Origin: Tritrichomonas foetus
Taxonomy: Eukaryota > Parabasalia > Tritrichomonadida > Tritrichomonadidae
Assembly: GCA_001839685.1 (NCBI GenBank)
Contig: MLAK01000831.1
Span: forward strand, 2,299-40,504
Direction: 5' to 3'
Length of the DNA: 38,206 bases
In this document: piece by piece, positions 9,239 through 16,695 of the stretch
Layout of the letters: each line of letters starts with the position of its first letter
Position numbering within the stretch: position 1 is the first letter of the stretch
Program-made: the position numbers and the translations under genes
The notes under the pieces: generated by a model
Database searches by the model: none
Told to the model about the DNA's origin: nothing
The model's input: only the letters and a program-made list of their open reading frames with translations

Positions 9239-9448
9239 TTGGCACTTGGTGTATTCATGAAAAGATGATACATTAAGGATTTTAAAGTGGAGAATTTGAG
9301 CCTTTGTTAAATGCCACTTCAATATCACGAATTGTTACAATGATAAATCCATGTTTCGTATAACCAGAAACACTCTTAAATAGATGATAAAATAGTGGAA
9401 GAATACCAAATGCATATAATCATCACTTCGATTAACATTTGGTGGATT
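9239..9448 (-). pseudogene. Broken duplicate of TRRAP/Tra1 FAT-region segment
   Basis: This segment aligns base for base with 18353-18567 inside the large TRRAP-like gene, in the same orientation, with about 85% identity by eye. It corresponds to TRRAP residues ~2180-2250. Read on the minus strand it gives NRSDDYMHLVF, then a frameshift, then SGYTKHGFIIVTIRDIEVA in the next frame, then a stop at the site of a short deletion (parent: SPLAWASL). Weak similarity may continue to about 9510. It has no start, promoter or complete domain and cannot make a TRRAP protein. The shared sequence starts abruptly at 9239, so this is a segmental copy, not a processed whole-gene copy. Confidence 0.9.
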
Positions 9449-9530
9449 ATAATGAATTTTGACGAACGAGAAAGCTTCTATTAAATGGGGAAAGAGGAAA
9501 TATTAGAATAGAATGGAAATAAAAAACAAT

Positions 9531-10034
9531 TTAGAAATGTTCGCATGGATCTAAGAAAATACTTTTCTCGTTCAACATATCAAAGTAAGTAAATCCAGTT
9601 GGCTGCATTTTCTTTGGTTCTGGTTCACTTTCTCCAACAGCCATAGACGTCATTTCTGCATGCGTGACCTTTGCAGGAGGTTCTCTCGTGGGTGAAGCAA
9701 CCTTCATTGATTTAACATTTTCCGAAGGTGGCGGCAGCTCTTCAAGCTCCGTCTTTTGCGGCTTTGGAAGTTCTGCCATCGCATATTCTTTTACGCTCGG
9801 TTTATTAGGATTATTTGCATTTGCCTTTTTTTTCTGAAGTAGCTGTCTCGGCGGCATTGCGTTCGGTCTTTGCTGTCTAGCAGATGAATGCGAAGACTTG
9901 TTTCGAACATTTTTTCGCTCTTCCTCAATCTGATTTTGCAATAATTCGACAATTGAAACCATATTTCCTTCTGTTGGCTTTGGTGGAGGTGCAGCTTGAG
10001 CTGGTTGCTTTGGCGTTTTTCGTTTTGGAAGCAT
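9531..10034 (-). CDS. Hypothetical basic, Pro-rich protein
   Basis: 167-residue protein starting MLPKRKTPKQPAQAAPPPKP; family not recognised. It is Pro/Lys/Glu-rich and probably largely disordered, with one possible amphipathic helix (SIVELLQNQIEEERKNVRNK, about residues 26-45) and a distinctive aromatic C-terminus (TGFTYFDMLNEKSIFLDPCE). The frame stays open upstream to 10202, but those 56 codons are AT-rich (Phe/Ile/Asn) and unlike the rest, so ATG 10034 is the better start. Codon use inside is coding-like. Divergent, 241 bp from the gene at 10276. Possibly a scaffold or adaptor peptide; no function is proposed. Confidence 0.65.
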   Translation of the reverse strand: MLPKRKTPKQPAQAAPPPKPTEGNMVSIVELLQNQIEEERKNVRNKSSHSSARQQRPNAMPPRQLLQKKKANANNPNKPSVKEYAMAELPKPQKTELEELPPPSENVKSMKVASPTREPPAKVTHAEMTSMAVGESEPEPKKMQPTGFTYFDMLNEKSIFLDPCEHF

Positions 10035-10226
10035 TTTGTCTGAATAAAAACCAGTTGGTAAAAATAAAGAATATGATAAGAGAACGTTAATAAAAAATTT
10101 CTTATTCAAAATTAAAGAAATATTCTGATAGATTCTGCCAAATATAATTTGATTATTTGTGAAAATAAATTTTTCAATGTATAAATGACCATTACAACTC
10201 AAATCGTGACCCTTTCATAAAAAGTT

Positions 10227-10246
10227 TAACGATTTCTTTTCAAATT
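10227..10246 (+). promoter_or_regulatory. TAACGAT + TCAAATT promoter-like pair
   Basis: TAACGAT (10227-10233) is followed by TCAAATT (10240-10246), 30 nt before ATG 10276. The same two words occur in the same order before the WDR11-like gene. TAACGAT matches the core of Myb recognition elements known from Trichomonas vaginalis promoters; use here is inference. Confidence 0.3.
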
Positions 10247-10275
10247 AGAATTTACCATTATTGGATCAATAACAA

Positions 10276-10962
10276 ATGACAACTACAGAAGAAGAAGGCT
10301 ACAGGCAAATTCCACGCGAGTATAGAATTGCCCATCCACGACCATCAATTTGTCCCCAGACAAAATCTGAAATCGAGCCATTTCCAACCGACGTCTTTCG
10401 CCACTATTTAAAATTCGTTAAAAACGTGATCCCAAAGTATGAACTTGACTCAAACGTGAAAGAATCAGAAGCAATAACTTACATGAGAAGTTTATTTGAT
10501 CAAGAAGATCCAAATCCGCTTTATATGGAGCTTGAAATGCACCTTTTTCTTGTCACATGTCAAAACCATCAAGTGAAGTTAATGGCCAATCCATCACTGA
10601 CTAAATTCTCAATTTTACATCATGAATTATTTTTGGCCTCTGAATTAATTCATATTGGCAAGATAAAAGTTGAAATGGCCGATTTCTGTAATATGATGCT
10701 TGCCGATATCGTTGATTTGTATCATAATCACTTCAATGATATTCTTGAACAGAAATTCTGGGCAAAGACCAAATCAGTTGATGATGTTATTCACCACTTT
10801 TTAAAGAAAGAGTTTGAAAGAATGAGGACATTGAATCCTTACACTTATAAAAATTTGACATCTGTTGCAATGAGGAAGGCGATTGATAGCGCGCCAAACT
10901 CATCTGTAAACAAGCTTATACAATGGGCCCAGAACAATTCCATTAATATGGATGTGACTTAA
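10276..10962 (+). CDS. Hypothetical helical protein
   Basis: 228-residue protein, probably all-helical, that I cannot assign. N-terminus is polar (MTTTEEEGYRQIPREYR); residues ~35-230 alternate hydrophobic and charged residues in helix-like fashion (HELFLASELIHIGKIKVEMA, LADIVDLYHNHFNDILEQ). No signal peptide, membrane segment or Cys/His metal site. It is not MOB-like despite a similar length: the CPEMTAGP and H-x4-H motifs are absent. ATG 10276 is the first in frame; a TAACGAT/TCAAATT pair precedes it. Codon use is coding-like throughout. Probably a lineage-specific conserved gene. Confidence 0.75.
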   Translation: MTTTEEEGYRQIPREYRIAHPRPSICPQTKSEIEPFPTDVFRHYLKFVKNVIPKYELDSNVKESEAITYMRSLFDQEDPNPLYMELEMHLFLVTCQNHQVKLMANPSLTKFSILHHELFLASELIHIGKIKVEMADFCNMMLADIVDLYHNHFNDILEQKFWAKTKSVDDVIHHFLKKEFERMRTLNPYTYKNLTSVAMRKAIDSAPNSSVNKLIQWAQNNSINMDVT

Positions 10963-11354
10963 TTTTATTCTGATCACGATTTGTTATTTAATTCATAATA
11001 GAAATATGTAAAAGTGTTTATATATAAATAAGATTTCTGAATATTTATTAAAAGCATTATAATGATTGTTGAATGAATTACAGTTGATTGGTTGATTTTT
11101 GATTAGTAATTCATGTTTGATGATTCATGATGAGTGATTCATGATTAGTGATTTATGTTTGGAGATTCATGATTAGTGATTTATGTTTGATGATTCATGA
11201 TTAGTGATTTATGTTTGGAGATTCATGATTAGTAATTCATGTTTGATGATTCATGATTAGTGATTTATGTTTGGTGATTTATGAATGGTGATTAATTGCG
11301 AGAGAAAAATAATTATAATAAACAACTGAAATTTGAAAAAATATTCACATATTA
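10963..11354. other. Intergenic with minisatellite
   Basis: AT-rich spacer after the gene ending at 10962. Its only structured part is the tandem repeat at 11101-11296, listed separately. Confidence 0.5.
11101..11296. repeat. 14-bp / 28-bp minisatellite
   Basis: About fourteen 14-bp units in which GATTCATGATTAGT alternates with GATTTATGTTTGGW, so the repeat also has a 28-bp higher-order period. The central units are nearly identical; the edges (11101-11125 and 11277-11296) are diverged. Non-coding, between two plus-strand genes. The regular alternation implies a 28-bp dimer was amplified after the 14-bp unit duplicated. Confidence 0.85.
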
Positions 11355-11464
11355 TATACATCTGCATTACGACCAAAATGTAAGTCAGAAATTCAAATTC
11401 ACATTTATATTTGACCAAATTCGGTTGTAATCTTTTTCAAGCTTGGTCGTAAAGCAGATGTATA
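11355..11464. mobile_element. Foldback MITE-like element, copy 2 (110 bp)
   Basis: Left arm 11355-11378 and right arm 11441-11464 are inverted repeats matching at 21 of 24 positions (TATACATCTGC then TTACGACCAA). The body also resembles copy 1 (6486-6691): both read GAAATTCAAA just inside the left arm and TTGACCAAA before the right arm. The 8-bp flanks ACATATTA (11347-11354) and AGATATTA (11465-11472) match at 7 of 8. It has no ORF and is probably a shortened relative of copy 1. Confidence 0.75.
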
Positions 11465-11768
11465 AGATATTATTATGATTATAATGACAGACTTTGGAAT
11501 TTAGCTTGGATATCGTCAACGATTAAATAATTTTCGGAGCTCAGTGAAATCTAAATGCTCATACTAATTTAAATGATCATCCCAGAGAGAGTGAGACTCA
11601 TTGGGGATGATTTGTAAATCGATTATCCAAGAGATGATGTCAACAGAGCGATTTATTCGGATTTTTGTGAGAAATCATCTGAATAAATATAAATAAACTT
11701 CTCAAAAAATTCATAAACATAAGAAAACAGTCATCCGTTTAATAACCGTAATTTCATCATCAAACTTC
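11465..11768. other. Intergenic / promoter region of SAS-6-like gene
   Basis: Contains a hairpin with perfect 8-bp arms ATCATCCC (11576-11583) and GGGATGAT (11604-11611). TAACCGT at 11743-11749 is followed by TCATC just before ATG 11769, similar to the TAACGAT/TCA arrangement at other starts. Nothing else seen. Confidence 0.45.
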
Positions 11769-12383
11769 ATGTCTGACGAGGGATCATACTACGACATTGA
11801 CGTTACAGAATTCCAACATCCGATCCAAGCCGAAGGATTCGAAAAGAACTACGAAGAAGACTTAGTCGTTTCAGTTGACGATGCTGACGAATTAATCCAT
11901 TTCATTCTTGCTTCCAACCCACAGACAAACAGAGTCCGCCTTGAAATATCAAAAGAGGCAGACATTTACTGGGTTGGTCAGTTCGAAATCAGCCAGGAAG
12001 AATTTCCAGAATTCGCCAAAACTCAACCAATCAAAAAGGTGAAGTACGAATCCTTCGTTCCAAACCTCGTAAAGGTCCTCGAAAATGTCAGAACCAATCG
12101 ATCAGCCTTTTCAGCTGTTTTGACAGTCGAAGATGATAGCTTTGTTTTGACTTTCCGCCAGCAGCTTGAATTTAAGCGCGTTGAAATTTACCGTATCACA
12201 TTAAACTATCTTTCAAACGATTTTCCATACACACAAGATCAAGCCCAATTCCGATATTCGCTGAAATTAGCTCAATATGAAGACGCCGTTCAAAGATTGA
12301 ACGATCTCTTCGATCATGTTGAAAGTAAGAATCCTCAACTCTGTGCTCAACTCCGTAAGGGATCTAAATTCGTTCAGAAGTAA
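11769..12383 (+). CDS. SAS-6-head-like protein (XRCC4 superfamily fold)
   Basis: 204-residue protein whose residues ~30-180 resemble the globular N-terminal head of SAS-6, the cartwheel protein of centrioles and basal bodies. The order of elements fits: FEISQEEFPEFAK (compare family xLxIxEEDFxxLK), a Phe-containing helix ESFVPNLVKVLENV, then FSAVLTVEDDSFVLTFRQ and EFKRVEIYRITLNYL, the paired strands that carry the conserved E/NxFK step. CCDC61/VFL3, with a related head, is an alternative. There is no long coiled coil after the head: the protein ends ~20 residues later in a basic tail. That resembles SAS6-like (SAS6L) proteins more than true SAS-6. Acidic N-terminus. TAA runs into TAAA. Fold call is moderate; function is inferred. 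Confidence 0.5.
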   Translation: MSDEGSYYDIDVTEFQHPIQAEGFEKNYEEDLVVSVDDADELIHFILASNPQTNRVRLEISKEADIYWVGQFEISQEEFPEFAKTQPIKKVKYESFVPNLVKVLENVRTNRSAFSAVLTVEDDSFVLTFRQQLEFKRVEIYRITLNYLSNDFPYTQDQAQFRYSLKLAQYEDAVQRLNDLFDHVESKNPQLCAQLRKGSKFVQK

Positions 12384-12867
12384 ATTTGATTCATTTTCAT
12401 CGATAATTGCTTTACATTTATTTTTATTATTTCTAATATTTATACTATTTTTATGATTTTATCAAATTTATTGATTTCGCTGTAATTCTTCAAATTTTAA
12501 TTTTTTGAATTTGATGAAAAAAAATCTGGTTATAAAAAACCAATCAAATATTTATGGATGATTAGGAATAACTGCTATTACCAGAATCAGGAATCAAATT
12601 GACCATAATTATTTCAATTTTCACGAAAAATTTTGATGATAGCATCGACGTTTAAGTATAATATTTATGGTGAAAAGTACTCATTAAATATTATAATCTT
12701 TCGAGAGAAGAAAGATAATTGAGTGCAAACGGGATTAATCCAAAAAAAAATATCACAAAAAGGCCTCTTTTTGGAATATTTAGATGATTTAAAGTATTAG
12801 TGATTTATAAATCTGTAAATATTATGATTGTCATGAGTGAAATTTCGCAGAAAATCTAAAATTCGAA

Positions 12868-12887
12868 AATTCTAAAATTTTAGAATT
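12868..12887. promoter_or_regulatory. 20-bp perfect palindrome upstream of WDR11-like gene
   Basis: AATTCTAAAATTTTAGAATT is its own reverse complement over all 20 bases and lies 32 bp before ATG 12920. It could be a dimeric factor site or a cruciform; AT-richness makes chance palindromes more likely than usual. Confidence 0.4.
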
Positions 12888-12900
12888 GACTACGAGACGA

Positions 12901-12917
12901 TAACGATAATTCAAATT
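12901..12917 (+). promoter_or_regulatory. TAACGAT + TCAAATT promoter-like pair
   Basis: TAACGAT (12901-12907) is followed 3 nt later by TCAAATT (12911-12917), directly before ATG 12920. It is the same pair of words as before the gene at 10276. TAACGAT resembles T. vaginalis Myb recognition elements and TCA is the initiator core. Confidence 0.35.
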
Positions 12918-12919
12918 AA

Positions 12920-15670
12920 ATGGTGAATATCGCAAATCAACTCATTCCTCATTTTCCACCTGAGTATATTCCACAGAATTCGAAAGCCATAGATTTCTGC
13001 GACGAGTTTGTCGCCTGCGCCACTGGTTTTTGCGTCCATTTTGCCTATCTCAAAGGCAATCAATTAACTCGAGCTTATTCTTTCCCTATTTCGACATATC
13101 CGATCACCTCGCTTCGCTTTCATCAGAAGACTCATCGATTAGCGGTTGGAAATTCGATTGGAACGGTCTATTTATTCGATGTAAATAAAAGGGCGATTAT
13201 TGCACGGGCTGCATCCAATTCGCGTGACGATGATTGCGTCCTTTGTCTTCAATGGCATCACGATGAACTTTTCGCGCTCTATCAAAACCAGAAATTAATA
13301 TCCTATACATTTTCGCCCACTTTTTCAGACGCATCAAAACAGCTCTCGCATTTCGTATGCCTTTGGTCAACCTCCCTGCCAGCCTCCCACAGCCGAATGT
13401 CGATTGATCCGCACAATTCGGATAAAATATTATTTTCTGGTTCCAGCGCCACTTTTTCTGTATTCAAACTAAGTGAAACAGGTGGCCCCCCATCTCCCCT
13501 TTTACGTTTGGTCACTCTAAATGGTGCTGGAAATATAAATGATGCAGTATGGTCACTTCACCTGCCGAATTACATTTTTTTACTGACAGACACAGAACTT
13601 TTCATTTTTGATTCGTCCAATCAAGGAATCACATCAATGACTCAACATCAGAGATCAGCATCTTCATTTTCTTCTCTCCTTCAATTCGCAACAAATGATA
13701 AAAGATTATTAATTCTTCATAAGAGTGGATCAATCTCGGTTTTAAATGTGCAGGTGCCTCCATATCTGATAACTTTTAATGGTGAAGTTAATTACAAGCA
13801 TAGAAATCAAACATACGTGAATTTTTCAAAGGATTATGGAAATGATGATTTTGTCATTCTTTGGTTTGCTCCACTCGGTCTTTGTGTTTATGATGCCAAC
13901 AGGAAACGAGTTGTTTCTATGTGTCCACTTTTTACTTCTGGTATTACTAGTTTTGACACTGATGGAATATCTATTGTTTATGGAACAAAAAGTGGAAATG
14001 TCATTTATTGTGACCTTTTTGATACTGACCGAGCCAATGTTTTCAGTGTTTCGGAAGATACTGTTACTTTCGTTAATTTATGTCCTGCACGAAATCGAAT
14101 CTATTGGCATACTCCAAGCCGTATTGGTGTTGTTGATTTAAGTCTTCGACAAATCCAAATTTTTTCAAGTCGCGCTTCACCTGTGACAAAAGCAATTGGT
14201 TCATTTCAAGGTTGTTTAATTGTTCAACGAGCTCCATCAGTTCTTGGAATTTATATCAATGATAAAGAGCAGCCAATTCTTTTAAATAATGCAGCAATTG
14301 ACTTTTGCTTTAATGAAGGAAATGCTTCATTTGATGAAGGAGAATTTGCAATTTTACACGAAAATAAAGAAATTTTGTTTTATAAATATTCCGGCACAAA
14401 AGTAACCCCTGTTTTCAGATTACAAAAAGCTTTTGCTGCTTCACAATCGCCTTCTTGTGTAGCTTGGTATGATAAAACAGTTGTTATTGGAACACAAGAA
14501 GGAACAGTTTATTCATACAACATTTCTCGTGTTCATGGAAAGAGGAAAATTACGCTTGTTGCAAGTACAACACAAAATAGTCCAATTGTTAAGCTATCTG
14601 TAACTGAACAGAATAATAATGTGTTTGGTTTAACTTCTGATAATCGATTGTTTATGAATATTAAAGATTCTTTAATATGTCCGAAAAAAGTGGTTCAATT
14701 TTATCCAGTTTCGTCGGAATTGGTATTGACACTTTCGCCAAGTGGTTATTTACAATTTTTGACTTCTCCAAAATTCTCTCAACTATCTACACAATCTAAA
14801 ATTCTTCCATTACCATCACCTAAATTCTTTTTAACTGAGAAACTGAAAGATCCAACATCTGAGCCATACTTTTCACTTGATGCACGTGATGCTTGGCTTA
14901 TTTTAAGGAATCAAACACCTCTTCGTCTGAAAGCAGCAGCAGCAGCTTCTCCTGATTCTAAAATTTTCGAAGAAATTGTTTATGAACTTTTAAATCATTC
15001 AAATTTAGATCCTTCAAATAAAATGGAGCTTTTATTCCCTTCTCTTCTTTATGCAAATCGATTCACTGAGGCAAGTGATGCACTTCTTGCCGTAGATGTG
15101 AATGAAAAACGATATCTATATTGCATTCTTTTGGCCTCTCTTGCCATTGGGTTTGACAAGAAAATTGGTGAAAAACAAAAAACACGTCTGAAAATGTCAG
15201 CTTTAGCACTTTTCACATCTGAAAAATACGAAGATGGTGCAATGCTTTTGAGGCTTGCGAGATTGGATAAAGCTGCTGTCGATTATTTGTTGGAGTCCCA
15301 ACAATTAAACATTGCGATGCGATTTGTAAGAAGTTCGCTTGAAGATGAAGAAAAAAGAGAAATGATGATTCGTTGTGGTGGATTTTTGCTCCAAAAAGGA
15401 AACATGAAACAAGCTGTACCTTTCTTTGCTGGATGTGGTGAGTTTCATCCGCTTTTATTTGTTTTGTTCTCAATGCAGGAAATTGCGGATTGCTTCTTCA
15501 TAAAAAGATACGCCGAAAAGAATGGCCTTTTGAAGCCATTGAATGAAAACATCACTAAAGCAGTTGGAACAATTATGCCGCTTGATGAACTTTGTCACGT
15601 AATTGATGCAGAATTCAAATCGCTTTTATATCATAATGATATTGATGTTAATTTGTACTTCACTGAATAA
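12920..15670 (+). CDS. WDR11-like beta-propeller protein
   Basis: 916-residue protein with degenerate WD40 repeats over roughly residues 1-680 (for example TSLRFHQKTHRLAVGNSIGT, VYLFDVN) followed by a helical C-terminal region. The C-terminal part resembles WDR11: KRYLYCILLASLAIGF, TRLKMSALALFTSEKYEDGA, DKAAVDYLLES and the final helices follow the WDR11 pattern of acting after the propellers. WDR11 forms an endosome/TGN tethering complex with FAM91A1 in animals, so a role in vesicle traffic is plausible. An Ala-rich run (LKAAAAAS, ~residues 672-680) marks the propeller/helix junction. Other large WD40 scaffold proteins (IFT or coatomer type) are alternatives, but their TPR patterns fit less well. 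No membrane segment. TAA runs into TAAA. Confidence 0.6.
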   Translation: MVNIANQLIPHFPPEYIPQNSKAIDFCDEFVACATGFCVHFAYLKGNQLTRAYSFPISTYPITSLRFHQKTHRLAVGNSIGTVYLFDVNKRAIIARAASNSRDDDCVLCLQWHHDELFALYQNQKLISYTFSPTFSDASKQLSHFVCLWSTSLPASHSRMSIDPHNSDKILFSGSSATFSVFKLSETGGPPSPLLRLVTLNGAGNINDAVWSLHLPNYIFLLTDTELFIFDSSNQGITSMTQHQRSASSFSSLLQFATNDKRLLILHKSGSISVLNVQVPPYLITFNGEVNYKHRNQTYVNFSKDYGNDDFVILWFAPLGLCVYDANRKRVVSMCPLFTSGITSFDTDGISIVYGTKSGNVIYCDLFDTDRANVFSVSEDTVTFVNLCPARNRIYWHTPSRIGVVDLSLRQIQIFSSRASPVTKAIGSFQGCLIVQRAPSVLGIYINDKEQPILLNNAAIDFCFNEGNASFDEGEFAILHENKEILFYKYSGTKVTPVFRLQKAFAASQSPSCVAWYDKTVVIGTQEGTVYSYNISRVHGKRKITLVASTTQNSPIVKLSVTEQNNNVFGLTSDNRLFMNIKDSLICPKKVVQFYPVSSELVLTLSPSGYLQFLTSPKFSQLSTQSKILPLPSPKFFLTEKLKDPTSEPYFSLDARDAWLILRNQTPLRLKAAAAASPDSKIFEEIVYELLNHSNLDPSNKMELLFPSLLYANRFTEASDALLAVDVNEKRYLYCILLASLAIGFDKKIGEKQKTRLKMSALALFTSEKYEDGAMLLRLARLDKAAVDYLLESQQLNIAMRFVRSSLEDEEKREMMIRCGGFLLQKGNMKQAVPFFAGCGEFHPLLFVLFSMQEIADCFFIKRYAEKNGLLKPLNENITKAVGTIMPLDELCHVIDAEFKSLLYHNDIDVNLYFTE

Positions 15671-15919
15671 ATAGAAATGTAATTTGTAAATTTTTGCTAT
15701 TAGTTTTCATTTTAATTAGGATTTCCATCATATTTAAATCTAACAATTCTATAATTGTAACTTTCAGAAAGATTTCTAAACATTCTATTTATTCATTTAG
15801 TACTAATCCTTCAAGTGGCTTAATAAGATTAATCAAATGAAGGAAATTTGTTTTAAAATGATTTTGATGAACGTTTAAAAATTCACAAAAAGTTTGTTTT
15901 TGTTCAGATAAAAATTAAA

Positions 15920-16564
15920 ATGAATGCTCAAAAACTCAATATCAAAGTACTGACAGCCAATATTATTGGTATTATGAGGAATATTCAAGAAACAACAAAT
16001 GCAGATATTATTAATATTTTATCAAACGAAATTTATGGAATAAATGTGACCGAAAACAACAAAAAAGATATAAAAAGACGAGTATATGATATCATATGTG
16101 TATTGGAGATCTCAGGAATAATTCGTAAAAATGGAAAATATATCAAATTTAATGGACTACCAGAGTCGTCAACATTTAATACTTGTGATAATGGTGATAT
16201 GTCATTAAAACGAATTCGAGCAAAAGAAAAAATGCTCAAAGAGAAAGAATATTTATTGGCACTTTATAAATCAATCATTCAAAGAAATATGCGATTTGAT
16301 GATGACTTGGAAGATAGTGAAAAGATCCATCTTCCTGCAGTTATAGTTGGTACAGGCAAGTATGAAAATGTTGAAACTAAAATGGATGAAGCAAAATGTG
16401 ATATTGAAATCAGCTCATCAGAATATATCTCAATTACACCACCTGAAGAAATTGCCAAAAGATTGGACATTCCAATGGAAAACATTCAAAAATATTTGAA
16501 CTCTTATTTTAAACTTGATTCTGACAATATCACCATCTCTGACGAAGAATTCAAAGGTAAATAA
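15920..16564 (+). CDS. DP-family (E2F dimerisation partner) transcription factor
   Basis: 214-residue DP-like protein. The winged-helix DNA-binding domain occupies residues ~5-80, ending in the family signature RRVYD (53-57) and then VLEISGIIRKNGKYIKFNGLP, which matches the DP pattern of a helix followed by the wing. Next comes the dimerisation coiled coil (about 92-125) with the DP-type AxxKxxIQRN end (LYKSIIQRN), then the marked-box beta strands starting IHLPAVIVGT (compare IQLPFIIVNT of DP). DP proteins bind E2F sites as heterodimers with E2F to control S-phase genes. The domain begins only ~5 residues in, so it lacks the long N-terminus of animal DPs. No E2F gene is in the window. Its 3' end faces the TRRAP gene with only ~130 bp between stops. 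Confidence 0.85.
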   Translation: MNAQKLNIKVLTANIIGIMRNIQETTNADIINILSNEIYGINVTENNKKDIKRRVYDIICVLEISGIIRKNGKYIKFNGLPESSTFNTCDNGDMSLKRIRAKEKMLKEKEYLLALYKSIIQRNMRFDDDLEDSEKIHLPAVIVGTGKYENVETKMDEAKCDIEISSSEYISITPPEEIAKRLDIPMENIQKYLNSYFKLDSDNITISDEEFKGK

Positions 16565-16695
16565 CTTGGTAGTTAAAAGTAAATGTTAGTATATTAATAG
16601 AGAATAAAATTATTTTGGGATAAAAAGAAATATAAATTTATATTCTAAATATTTAGGAATTACATATACAAAAATATAACATAAAATGGTTTGTC

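Larger units (their letters stand above)
12384..12919. other. Intergenic / promoter region of WDR11-like gene
   Basis: 536-bp AT-rich spacer. The structured part is at its right end: a 20-bp perfect palindrome (12868-12887) and a TAACGAT word (12901-12907), both listed separately. Nothing else seen. Confidence 0.5.

Noticed and set aside
10035..10202. N-terminal extension of the Pro-rich orphan
   Set aside because: AT-rich Phe/Ile/Asn run without resemblance to the rest; ATG 10034 is a better start.
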